This document shows positions 1-11,338 of a DNA stretch of 64,000 nt, in pieces. This DNA comes from Liolophura sinensis. Its lineage: Eukaryota; Mollusca; Polyplacophora; Chitonida; Chitonidae. The notes beneath the pieces were generated by a model, which was not told the origin of the DNA, made no database searches, and saw nothing but the letters and a program-made list of their open reading frames with translations. A program made the translations under genes and the position numbers. Location of the stretch: positions 6,104,488-6,168,487 of the forward strand of contig NC_088298.1 of NCBI RefSeq assembly GCF_032854445.1, in the 5' to 3' direction. Each line of letters begins with the position of its first letter. Positions within the stretch are counted from its first letter, which is position 1.

Positions 1-705
1 CAGATTTTGAGTTATGTGTTCAAGATATTACATATGCATTTATAACAGGGTAAAATATACACGCTACACAACTGTATCTACAATGTACCTCCGGGCTGGC
101 GGGGATTCCCCTTTAGTCCAGCGATGTACAAGTATATGTCGACTCAAAACCCACAGGTAGGTGGTTCAACCCCCAAAAGGGTCGTGTCATCACAACTGAT
201 TCTCCGAGCAAGGCGAGATGGTGAAGCCTTAGATGCTTCGGATAGCACCTCAGATACCTGAGGCTGGTTCAAACTAAAACACTGTCGCCAAATCAGATCA
301 AATGGTGTGCTTACATGCCTATATACTATAGATATTATTATAACAGCGTATGATCGGTGATGATGTATCAACTGGAGTTGTCTGAGGTGGGCATATTGCG
401 CGTGTGTCACAGAGAAGAAAGTCATATTAATGGTAGGATAGTCTGATTAGATAAACCAGAAATACATGTAGGTAAACAGACATGTTCTTCATGCAAATGA
501 ATCGTAACATCAGCCTGTGCATGACACTATTTAAATTCTTTAAAAAAGTCGTATAATATGTGACAGAATAGAGCTTTATTAAAGATGACTGACAGGTGTA
601 TGTTACCTGGATTTGTGAATGATAGCGATATTCTACATAGTCAAAATGAGTTACCAGGGTATGCAGTACAACACAGACTGAACAGGTGTCAAGGAAAATA
701 CCCAC

Positions 706-839
706 CTGTATCTTCTTGTGCAGCCTCATAACTCCTGACAGTGATTCTTTAGTTTCTTGTAGAACTTTCTCCAGTTCACTAGTCTTGGTTAAAACATCTG
801 GCTGCAATGCATTCAAAAACCAGGCTTTCAAACGACTCA
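706..839 (-). CDS. Probable coiled-coil exon of the TRIM gene
   Basis: Downstream of the B-box exon on the same strand, an open stretch reads SRLKAWFLNALQPDVLTKTS and continues with ELEKVLQETKESL and RLHKKIQ, a heptad-like, charged helix of the kind that follows B-box 2 in TRIM proteins. It ends at a good donor (CAG|GTGGGT at 705-700). The only AG acceptor just upstream is CCGTAG at 840-842, after TTTTTTCTTGTAC. That acceptor would require the previous exon to end in phase 1, whereas the RING/B-box exon ends in phase 0. Either a small exon lies between 840 and 1183 or an indel is present. Further TRIM exons should lie below 700; an open stretch at about 145-300 (minus) is a weak candidate only. 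Confidence 0.55.
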
Positions 840-1183
840 CTACGGTACAAGAAAAAATGTCGCCTTTTCCACTATAGATCATAAACGTTGGGTCAATATA
901 TAGTTCAAAAACTATTAATTTTAATTAGCGACTTATATACTAGCATGGTATACAATTTAGATACTAATTTAAGTTATTCACCTTGAACATTCCTTGCCTC
1001 TTTCCGACATAATTGAAATCTGTTTACTACTTCGCATTATTCCAAAGTAATTATGTACTTATACAGTTTCTTATTTTTTTTGTGGTTCGTGTTAATCGTT
1101 GTTTACGGAATTGGTCTTGCTATTATTGACTCAGAACATCCATTTTGGTTGATGACTGATATACGAATTTCTTTTCGCCTTAC

Positions 1184-1872
1184 CTTGTCATTCTCAGCTG
1201 CAGATTTTATATCTTGCACAGCGTGTTTCGGATGGTCAACCACACACCCCAGACAGATCACCATCCGGCACGTTACACAGTACAAGCAGAATGGCTGACC
1301 ATGTCTAGAACATGTGGCTTGTTGAGTCGATTGGTGGTGTCTGCTGACTTGACCCTGTGAGGTGTCCTGGGAGAGGTACTCCATGGAGGAAATCAGTCGG
1401 TGACGTTTCAGAGGCCCCCGCATTGGATGGTAATTTGCAAGACATTCCTGACAGTAAAACACACCACAGTTGGTACAAAACTTGACAGCTTTAGCGTGAT
1501 TTTCCACCTCACACATAGAACAATATGGGGTGTCATCCTCAACCTCTACAACAGACGAGAACCTCTCCACAATTTCTGCCAGATGAAAGTTGGGTGGCAG
1601 ACCAGCCACACCTTCTCTCCCTAGACTGGTCGGTGCCCGACACACAGGGCATGAGATCAGCTGATGAACGTCCTCATTCCCTGTGATGCCAGAGGTCTCA
1701 TCTGCCCGTACAGGTTTAGACTTGTCAGCATATAAACCAATGCATTCCCTACAAAAACTGTGCTGACAGGGTAGCATTACTGGTTTCCGGAACGTTTCCA
1801 TACATATAGAGCATGTGAAAACATCATCACGATTCTGCTTGCTTTCGGCCATTATTCTCTTGTCTTTTTCTC
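1184..1872 (-). CDS. TRIM-family RING/B-box E3 ubiquitin ligase, first coding exon
   Basis: Translation starts at 1852 (ATG, MAESKQNRDD) and gives 223 codons to a donor (AAG|GTAAGG) after base 1184. A C3HC4 RING lies at residues 14-71 (C14, C17, C29, H31, C34, C37, C68, C71), with an insert between C37 and C68. B-box 1 follows at about 107-150 (CSMC, CTNC, CQEC pairs and a late His), then B-box 2 at about 180-217 (CSRH, CLYC, CRMV..CLGC, DHPKH). This order is the TRIM architecture; such proteins transfer ubiquitin from an E2 and assemble through a coiled coil. The coding exon is preceded by an acceptor-like TTTTCATTTCAG before base 1872, so a non-coding upstream exon is likely. The substrate domain (NHL, B30.2 or none) is beyond the left edge, so no orthologue is named. 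Confidence 0.9.
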
Positions 1873-1873
1873 C

Positions 1874-2780
1874 TGAAATGAAAATGGCAAATCGCTCACA
1901 CCGGCACCTGTGAGTGTGTTCCTATACAAAAATATTAAGGTGTTCCAACATCATGTTGGGTACAGTACTTTTTCTCGCAATTCTCCAATTCTCATTTAAG
2001 AAGCATTAGAGTACCTATACATGTACGAGGAGAGGATGCGCACCTCGTTTCCTGAGAATGAATCCATTTCGCTCAGTTAGAAATATAGCGATTCTTCCTT
2101 TTATTGCGCACGAGAGATTTTTTGGCAAAGGTCTGGTCAAGCCAATTTGGGCAGACGTGTTTGATAGTGATGTTCAATATACAGCTCCCATCCATAATCA
2201 GCAGATTTGTTTGTAAAAGAGATTGTCGCGATTTAAAAGTAGATTTATATACAGCCAGTACGAAAACACCTTCAGCAGCAGTGTCGGGACTTGACTCAGT
2301 ATGGTCATTTGGCCAAGATTGTGGATGCAGTGGTTATGAAGGTAACTTAAGCCTGTGTACTGTGTATGTAACTGGGCCAAACCTCTGGATTATCTCTATC
2401 TGCTGAATTTTAGACATATAATAAATACCACGTTACTTAGTGACGAGTAACAGTGTTTTATCATGTTATTGTCAGGAACCACAGAAGTACAGACTACAAC
2501 AGAGCTGCCATACCCTACGATCAATACTGATCAAATAAAATGTTTAAACCCTTAATATTGACTTAAATCTGAGCTAGATTTTAATGCTTCCACAGTGGAA
2601 AGTTAATAATACATGCAGCCTGTCATGTAAGGCTGAAAATCCTGTGTGCAATTCAGTACATTATTTTAAGATTCATTATTTTAAGAAGTCAGGCGACCTG
2701 ATATCAAACCCGAGTCGGGTCATACAAAAAACTGTACATGCCGTACATGCCGGTTGTTCTGGCTATTTACAGGTATGCGG
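1874..2780. other. No gene seen (TRIM upstream region)
   Basis: AT-rich sequence 5' of the TRIM gene on its strand. I see no coding pattern, no SINE and no tandem repeat. Any TRIM promoter and non-coding first exon should be here, but I could not place them. Confidence 0.4.
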
Positions 2781-2789
2781 GCTCAACCC

Positions 2790-3330
2790 TAGACAACACG
2801 TCACCGGCAACAAACGACCTTCAGCAAAACCCTACATAATGCCTTCCAAGGTCAAAGCTTTAGAAAAATACATTAATGACGTACTATTGCCCTGCCTATT
2901 CGATGACAAGATCGACATGATTAAACAGTATGGACCTAAACCCAAATCAATCCTTTTTTTCTTCAGAAGAAATTATTCTGACTATGTATTGACAGTATCA
3001 GAGTCCGTATAGTACCACCCCAAATCCTACGTCTACTTTATGTCCATTTAAGGGCGACTAGACCAACTAAATACTGTCTGAGAGTCGGTAACACGATCAA
3101 GTAAAGACAACTCCCTCATCTGATGGAAACATCAGGACATAAAAATAGACGTAATCCGTCTTACAGCACTTACCTGTCGACACAATTCCCACAATTCCCA
3201 CAAATTCACAAATTGATAAAACTGCACAGATTGAAACAGGAAATACTTGGCTGTTAGAAACACACGTCATTTGAGCACATGAGGTAAACCCCTCAATATG
3301 CTTTTACACACCTATATTCCATGACATCCC
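2790..3330. repeat. Most diverged copy of the 3-19 kb repeat unit
   Basis: Matches the block at 4420-4960 over its length with many substitutions: the plus-strand stretch with DKID..KQY, the GTCGGTAACACGA-like segment near 3089, and the TTACCTGTCGAC motif (3171) that is a CAG|GTAAGT donor on the minus strand. Its exon-like module (3327 to 3174, minus) is interrupted by a stop, but the residues KH.E.FTS.AQ.TC are still readable in the same frame as in other copies. Confidence 0.7.
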
Positions 3331-3789
3331 AACGATGGTTATCACGTACAGTTCCCTTTCAACTTTATATGGGAATGCCATATATTAATAAACATACCAG
3401 TTTCCCTAAAATTACTTCAGCACTGGGTTCAAATCTTTTATATTTGTAAGTACATTTCGTAACATTGTACAATAGACAGCCTTACGAAGACATCATTTAC
3501 ATACATTATAGTAAGACTGAAGATAATGTGTGCAAATCAATACATAATTTCAAGATTCTATTTACTTTTAGCACCATTTGCGTATGTACACATTCCTTAG
3601 CTTTTACGTTATGAGCAATAGATTTTCTTTTATTTATTCGATTGGTGTTTTACGCCAAACTCAAGAATGTGTGCATAACTTTAAAAATGTTGGCTTTAGC
3701 AATGGCCGTTATTTACAGTGAGTGGTTTGAGCTGCATCTGATCGGATGGCTCACAGATCATCGGTCATCACAATTTACCTGTAGTAACA

Positions 3790-3990
3790 ATTATTTATTT
3801 ATTTATTTGATGGGTGTATTACGGCTTAGTCAAGATTGTTTCACTTATCCGAATTAGCCCGAATTATGGTGGGAATTCAGTCAGCCCACGTATGGCCAGA
3901 GAGGAAGCAAGCAAGCATGAGCTGGACTTGAACTCACAGCGGCCGCGTTGGCGGGAAGCTTCTTGGTCACCGTGCTGGTCCACTAATACC
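3790..3990 (-). repeat. tRNA-derived SINE, degenerate, antisense
   Basis: Reads from the A+T tail (TTTATTTATTTGATGGGTGT) to the region GAGCTGGACTTGAACTCACA, which is the reverse of the Pol III B-box side. Heavily mutated and missing the very 5' end. Confidence 0.75.
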
Positions 3991-4063
3991 CTCGGCCAGT
4001 GTGGTCCTTATGAGCCGATGATATAGGCTATAGGATATTCGCACTTCGCACTTAGGTGACACG

Positions 4064-4429
4064 TCACCGCCAGTAACCGGCCAAAATAGCACAGTTGGTA
4101 GAGCGTCCGCTTTGGGAGCGGTGGATCCAGGATCAATCGTCAGTCGGGTTACACCTAAGACTTAGGAAGGCTTGGCGTTCAGCATGAAGGGGATAATGCA
4201 ACGACTGGTTGACCCGTATCACTGTAATGGCTCGGGCGGGGCAGCTTACTTGCTTTCTTGCGGGGCGGTAAGTCGTCTCAGTGAAACAGCACTAGATAAA
4301 AGAGCAGTGGAAATCCGTCCTGCGACAAGGAGGGACATTACATACACCCTGAGGATTCCTTCGTCGTCATATGACTGAAAAATTGTTGAGAACGACGTTA
4401 AACCCCAAGCACTCACTCACCGCCAGTAA
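4064..4429 (+). repeat. Second tRNA-derived SINE family, complete, with 13-bp target duplication
   Basis: The element (4077-4416) begins with a tRNA-like head containing an A-box (TAGCACAGTTGGTAGAGCG) and a weaker B-box (GGATCAATCG). It ends GAACGACGTTAAACCCCAAG followed by ACTC repeats. This 3' end differs from the dominant SINE of the window. The target duplication TCACCGCCAGTAA is present at 4064-4076 and 4417-4429. The paralogous unit at 19,036 has the same target without an insertion, so the element landed after the units duplicated. Confidence 0.85.
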
Positions 4430-6314
4430 TCGACCTTCCCCAAAACTACATAATGCCTTTCAATGTTAAAGCTTCAGAACCTCACATTATTAAGGCCTCA
4501 TTACTCTGTACATATCGTGACAAGATCGACACAGGTAAACAATATGAACCTGAATCCAGTCGTTTTTCGCCACAAGGAAATATTCTGACTGTGTATCGGC
4601 AATGTTAGACGTTCACACACAGGCTGAGGTTAGAGTACAAAGACACGCCTCCCGCCCCCCAGTGGTATGTGTCTCTTGTGTCGATATGAGGACAACCAAA
4701 TCAACTAGGCAGTGTCTGACAGTCGGTAACACGACCAAGTAAAGATAACTCCGTAAACGGACAGAAACATTTCCACCCAAAATACAAGTACCCCTTCTTA
4801 CAGAACTTACCTGTCGACACAAAGACCGCCGTTCTTCACCATGTAATAAAACTGTGCAGCGTTCTGAGAGATACACCAGATCTGTGCAGGGGAGGTAAAT
4901 CTCTCAGTATGTTTGTACACATTTATACTCTGTGACATCTCAACAATGGTTTCCACAGCTCGACCTTTTACTTAGCAAATGAGTTTATTTCGTTTATATT
5001 TTTTATTACGTCTAGTTCCAAGCAGAACACTTGGAAAATCTAGTTGAGAAATGTCGGATGGATTTTCTGAAAACAGTATAATGAGATTACGCTATTGCTA
5101 CAACACTTTGACATCGAATTCAAACGGCATTATCCCCGTGGGGTCTCCTGGGCGAAAAGAATAAAAGCTCGGGCTTCTAGGCAACCTTGTCGTTATAGGT
5201 GACTAACCTAGAGCTCTCCCATGTGGCCCCGATAAATATTATAGACCCAGATCTCCTCGGTTTGTGTGAGGGGCTCGAGAGGAGTGCCTGTTTGCCCTGA
5301 GTTGTGACCCTTAATCGAAGATACCGGGATTCCGGTGACTGAGGGCAGGTTGGTGTTGCGGGATTCGCAATCCCAACACCCCACTTCGGCTCTTACTTAA
5401 GTTAGAGTTCGGGCAATGGGCTGGAGATATGCTCCAAACTAAAATCACAATTGGTCAAGCGATTCACAACACAAAAGTGACAGTAATATCAAACTGAATG
5501 CGTACTTATATCGACATTTAATGACCCTTCTGCTCCTCATTCGATCTCAGTTTTCCCGCACATTGCCCAAGTAAGCCTGTACATACCTAATCCGACTAGG
5601 TGGTTTACATGACAAAACTTTGGGTATGGCAATGACCGATGTACAAAAAAAAAACTGGTTTACTTCCGATTTGCAGGAGAAGGCCATGAGGGTTTGAGTG
5701 TTCAAAAACAATAAAATGTTTAAATTACGACAAAACCCATATGGCATCTTCTAGGGACTGTTCTTTTTTATAAAACATTATCTTAAAAGTTTAAAACAAT
5801 ATAACTTTTCAAGAAGCACGTTGTCTCATCTCTCCCTCCAGCGCTGTCTCAAAAACTTTATTCGCCAATGTGATCATCATCGCTTGGCACTCAAATATCA
5901 TTGACTTGGTGATGATTGGTGACGGTAAATCTAAAACAATATATCTGCAGGAATAAGTTAAACCTGTCAAAAAAACAACGTCTTTATCTTGCTTAAGGCA
6001 ATGAGTTCAAACGGTCACTGAAAAACAGAACTAGAATAATATCTCTGTTCCTGTCGGCAAAAATATTTCTAAAACTTCATAATAAGGGTCTCATTAACAT
6101 AAGTCAAACCCAGCCTTTCAGACCGACCCGCTCAGTCCATATTGAAACCTGGTGTGAATTTCCTCCTCGGCTAAGTTATCTAGGTCTCTTATCACCCCTT
6201 AGCAACTGTTTGACACGACTACCCAAATCCCAACAGGGTGATACACTGATGTTTCCCGTTACACTCAGTCAACACATCACCAGGCCTAAGTTATTTTCTT
6301 ACATTAAAACCTCT

Positions 6315-6576
6315 GGGAGCTTCTGTGGTCGAGGTGGTTAGCGTAACAGCGCAGCGCAATGAGCCAGGAGCCTCTCACCAATGTGGTAGGTGTGAGGTCA
6401 AATCCAGCCAATGCTGGCTCCGGTCGTACGTGGAAAGACCTTATGGCAATCTGCGAATGGTCGTTGGTTCTCCCCAGGCACTGCCTGGATTCCTCCCATC
6501 ATAATGCTGCCCGCCGTCGTACATGTCAAATATTCTTGAGTATGGCGTAAAACACCAATCAAATAAATAAATAAAT
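6315..6576 (+). repeat. tRNA-derived SINE inside macro-unit 1
   Basis: Head with GAGGTGGTTAGCG (A-box side) and GTGAGGTCAAATCC (B-box side), body, and the 3' end GGCGTAAAACACCAATCAAA followed by TAAA repeats. It is the same insertion as at 10489 and 14660, copied along with the macro-unit. Confidence 0.85.
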
Positions 6577-6923
6577 TAAACATCTCCAACGCAATCCTCA
6601 ACAGCTTTGCATGGACAAATAACAATGCTTTTGTGCATCATGGATAAGGCTGAAGGTAATGTGTGCAAATCCATACATAATTTCAAGATTCTATTTACTT
6701 TTAGCACCATTTGCGTATACACACATTCCTTAGCTCTGACGTTATGAGCAATAGATTTTATTTATTTATTTGATTGGTGTTTTACGCCAAACTCAAGAAT
6801 GTGCCCATAATTTTTAAAATGTTGGCTTTAGCAATGGCTGTCATTTACAGAGCACGCTTTTAGCTGTATCTGATCGGATGGCTCACAAATCAACGGTGAT
6901 AACAATTTATCTTTAGTAATGTT

Positions 6924-7162
6924 CATTTATTTATTTGATTGGTGTTTTACGCCGTACTTAAGAATATTTAATTTATCGGACGGCAGCCAGAAATATGGTG
7001 GGAGGAAACCAGGGCCCGGGGGAAACCCACGAAAATCCACATACTGCTGTCACACCTCCTCACGTATGGCTGGAGAGGTAGCAAGTATTAGCTGGACTTG
7101 AACTGACATCGCCGGCATTGGCATGAGGCTCCTGGATCATTGGGCCGTGCTGACGTGTAACA
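6924..7162 (-). repeat. tRNA-derived SINE, antisense, inside macro-unit 1
   Basis: Starts with the reversed tail (TTTATTTATTTGATTGGTGT) and runs to GGGCCGTGCTGACGTG, near the reversed head. The same insertion is at 11103 and 15263. Confidence 0.85.
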
Positions 7163-10100
7163 TTGTCGGCCACGGATTCCCCTATGACCAATCCATATAG
7201 GCTCTCATATAACAGAGGGACTGACGTACATGGATTAGGAGAACGCTTATACCCTTATAAGATAATTTTTTACTATCACAGTTTTTATATTTGGACCAGG
7301 CAGGCGAAGGTTATCAGTGCATAAACACCGATCCATATAGATAATATATTTGGACTTTGTGTGTCATAGGCTGCACGTTACTGACAGTAACCGAGCTTGC
7401 TTCAGCATAATTGAATAATGCCTTTCAATGTTAAAGCTTCAGAACCTCACATTAACAACGTCTCGTCACCCTGTATACATCGTGACAAGATCGACATTGT
7501 TAAGCAGTATGAACCTGAATTTAGTCGTGTTCCGTCAGAAGGAAATATTCTGACTGTGTATCAGCAATGTTAGACTTTCACACACAGGCCGAGGTTAGAG
7601 TCTCTACAATGACACGCCCCTCAAGTGGTATGTCTCCCTTATGTCGATATGAGGGCAACCATATAAACTAGGCAGTGTCTGACAGTCGGTAACACGACCA
7701 AGTAAAGATAACTCCGTAAACGGACAGAAACATTTCCACTCAAAATACAAGTACCCCTTCTTACAGAACTTACCTGTCGACACAAAGACCGCCGTTCTTC
7801 ACCATGTAATAAAACTGCGCAGAGTTCTGAGAGATGCACGTGATTTGTGCAGGGGAGTTAAATCTCTCAGTATGTTTGTACACATTTATACTCTGTGACA
7901 TCTCAACAATGGTTTCCACAGCTTGCCATTATACTTAGGCTTATATGTGAATTTCACAATTCAACAAACAACCAGTTTCCCACAAAATTACTTCAGCAAA
8001 TGAGTTTAAATCGTTTATGTTGGTTATCACATTTAGTTCAAAACAGAGCAGCTTGGAAAGGTGGTTGAGAAATGTCGAGTGGATTTTTTAAAACAAGTAT
8101 AATGAGATTAGGCTATAACTATAACACTTTGATATAAAATTCAAACGGCATTACCCCCGTGGGGTCTCCTGGGTGAAAAGAGAAAAAGCTCAGCCTTCTA
8201 GGCAACGTTGTTGCTATAGGAGACTAATCTAGAGCCTGAATCCAGTCGTTTTCCGTCAGAAGGAAATATTCTGACTGTGTATCGGCAATGGACGTTCACA
8301 CACAGGCCGAGGTTAGAGTTTGTACAAAGACACGCCCCCCAAGTGATATGTCTCCCTTGTGTCGATACGAGCACAACCAAATCAACTAGGCAGTGTCTGA
8401 CAGTTGGTAACACGACCAAGTAAAGATAACTCCGTAAATGGACAGAAACATTTCCACCCAAAATACACGTACCCCTTCTTAAAGAACTTACCTGTTGACA
8501 CAAAGACCGCCGTTCTTCACCATGTAATAAAACTGCGCAGAGTTCTGAGAGATGCACGTGATTTGTGCAGGGGAGGTAAATCTCTCAGTATGTTTGTACA
8601 CATTCATACTCTGTGACATCTCAACAATGGTTTCCACAGCTTGCCATTATACTTAGGCTTATATGTGAATTACACAATTCAACAAACAACCAGTTTCCCA
8701 CAAAATTACTTCAGCAAATGAGTTTAAATCGTTTATGTTGGTTATCACATTTAGTTCGAAACAGAGCAGCTTGGAAAGGTGGTTGAGAAAAGTCGGGTGG
8801 ATTTTTTTAAAACAAGTATAATGAGATTAGGCTATAACTATAACACTTTGATATAAAATTCAAACGGCATTACCCCGTGGGGTCTCCTGGGTGAAAAGAG
8901 AAAAAGCTCAGCCTTCTAGGCAACGTTGTTGCTATAGGAGACTAATCTAGAGCCTGAATCCAGTCGTTTTCCGTCAGAAGGAAATATTCTGACTGTGTAT
9001 CGGCAATGGACGTTCACACACAGGCCGAGGTTAGAGTTTGTACAAAAACACGCCCCCCAGTGGTATGTCTCCCTTATGTCGATATGAGGACAACCAGGCT
9101 AACAAGGCTGTGTCTGACAGTCGGTAACACGATCAAGTAAAAACAACTCCGTAAATGGACAGAAACATTTCCGCCCAAAATACAAGTACCTCTTCTTAAA
9201 GAACTTACCTGTCGACACAAAGACCGCCTTTCTTCACAACTTGATGAAACTATGCAGAGTTCTGAGAGATGCACGTGATTTGTGCAGGGGAGGTAAATCT
9301 CTCAGTATGTTTGTACACATTCATACTCTGTGACATCTCAACAATGGTTTCACAGCTTGGCAATATATTTAGGCCTGCATGCGAATTTCACAATTCAACA
9401 GAACAATCAGTTTCCCGCAGTATTACTTCAGTAAATGAGCTCAAATCATTTATATTTTTTATTACGTCTTTTTTATCACAGAACACCTTGAAAATGAAAA
9501 TCTTAATCGAAGATACTTGGATTCCGGTGACTGAGGGCAGGTTGGTGTTGCGGGATTCGCAATCCCAACACCCCACTTCAGCTCTTACTTAAGTTAGAGT
9601 TCTGGCAATGGGCTGGAGATATGCTCCAAACTAAAATCACAATTGGTCAAGCGATTTACAACACAAAAGTGACAGTAATATCAAACTGAATGCGTACTTA
9701 TATTGACATTTAATGACCCTTCTGCTCCTCATTCGATCTCAGTTTTCCCACACATTGCCCAATTAGGCCTGTACATACCTAATCCGACTAGGTGGTTTAC
9801 ATGACAAAAGTTTGGGTATGGCAATGACCGATGTACAAAAAAACTGGTTTACTTCCGATTTGCAGGAGAAGGCCATGAGGGTTTGAGTGTTCAAAAACAA
9901 TAAAATGTTTAAATTACGACAAAACCCATATGGCATCTTCTAGGGACTGTTTTTTTTTTAATAAAACATTATCTTAAAAGTTTAAAACAATATAACTTTT
10001 CAAGAAGCACGTTGTCTCATCTCTCCCTCCAGCGCTGTCTCAAAAACTTTATTCGCCAATGTGATCATCATCGCTTGGCACTCAAATATCATTGACTTGG

Positions 10101-10488
10101 TGATGATTGGTGACGGTAAATCTAAAACAATATATCTGCAGGAATAAGTTAAACCTGTCCAAAAACAACGTCTTTATCTTGCTTAACGGTCACTGAAAAA
10201 CAAGACTAGAATAATATCTCTGTTCCTGTCGGCAAAAAATATTTCTAAAACTTCATAATAAGGGTCTCAATAACATAAGTCAAACCCAGCCTTTCAGACC
10301 GACCCGCTCAGTCCATATTGAAACCTGGTGTGAATTTCCTCCTCGGCTAAGTTATCTAGGTCTCTTATCACCCCTTAGCAACTGTTTGACACGACTACCC
10401 AAATCCCAACAGGGTGATACACTGATGTTTCCCGTTACACTCAGTCAACACATCACCAGACCTAAGTTATTTTCTTACATTAAACCTC

Positions 10489-10755
10489 TGGGAGCTTCTG
10501 TGGTCGAGGTGGTTAGCGTAACAGCGCAGCGCAATGAGCCAGGAGCCTCTCACCAATGCGGTAGGTGTGAGGTCAAATCCAGCCAATGCTGGCTCCGGTT
10601 GTACGTGGAAAGACCTTATGGCAATCTGCGAATGGTCGTTGGTTCTCCCCAGGCACTGCCTGGATTCCTCCCATCATAATGCTGCCCGCCGTCGTACATG
10701 TCAAATATTCTTGAGTATGGCGTAAAACACCAATCAAATAAATAAATAAATAAAT
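10489..10755 (+). repeat. tRNA-derived SINE inside macro-unit 2
   Basis: Passenger copy of the 6315 element, nearly identical. Confidence 0.85.
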
Positions 10756-11102
10756 TAAACATCTCCAACGCAATCCTCAACAGCTTTGCATGGACAAATA
10801 ACATTGCTTTTGTGCATTATGGGTAAAGCTGAAGGTAATGTGTGCAAATCCATACATAATTTCAAGATTCTATTTACTTTTAGCACAATTTGCGTATACA
10901 CACATTCCTAAGCTCTGACGTTATGAGCAATAGATTTTATTTATTTATTTGATGGGTGTTTTACGCCAAAGTCAAGAATGTGCCCATAATTTTTAAAATG
11001 TTGGCTTTAGCAATGGCTGTCATTTACAGAGCACGCTTTTAGCTGTATTTGATCGGATGGCTCATAAATCAACGGTGATAGCAATTTATCTTTAGTAATG
11101 TT

Positions 11103-11338
11103 CATTTATTTATTTGATTGGTGTTTTGCGCCGTACTTAAGAATATTTAATTTATCGGACGGCAGCCAGAAATATGGTGGGCGGAAACCAGGGCCCGGGG
11201 GAACCCACGAAAATCCACATATTGCTGTCACACCTCCTCACGTATGGCTGGAGAGGTAGCAAGTATCAGCTGGACTTGAAATGACATCGCCGGCATTGGC
11301 AGGAGGCTCCTGGATAATTGGGCCGTGCTGACGTGTAA
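11103..11338 (-). repeat. tRNA-derived SINE, antisense, inside macro-unit 2
   Basis: Passenger copy of the 6924 element, nearly identical. Confidence 0.85.

Larger units (their letters stand above)
5311..9502. repeat. Macro-repeat unit 1 (about 4.19 kb)
   Basis: Runs from the first TTAATCGAAGATAC anchor to the next. It contains, in order: a region with no gene, a sense SINE (6315), an antisense SINE (6924), and three sub-units of about 720 bp starting near 7511, 8232 and 8953 (anchor TGAATCCAGTCGTTTTCCGT). Confidence 0.85.

Noticed and set aside
2840..2960. Plus-strand frame with DKID..KQY conserved across units (also 4440, 15757, 19070)
   Set aside because: Flanking frame breaks differ in each copy and the opposite strand carries the better exon signal; conservation may reflect shared ancestry only.
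4811..4938. EGF-like domain from the NGGLCVD string
   Set aside because: The remaining EGF cysteines are absent; a four-to-seven residue match is not enough.
9388..9592. Short open frames repeated at 9.4 and 13.5 kb on both strands
   Set aside because: Created by the macro-repeat junction and not supported by splice or domain evidence.
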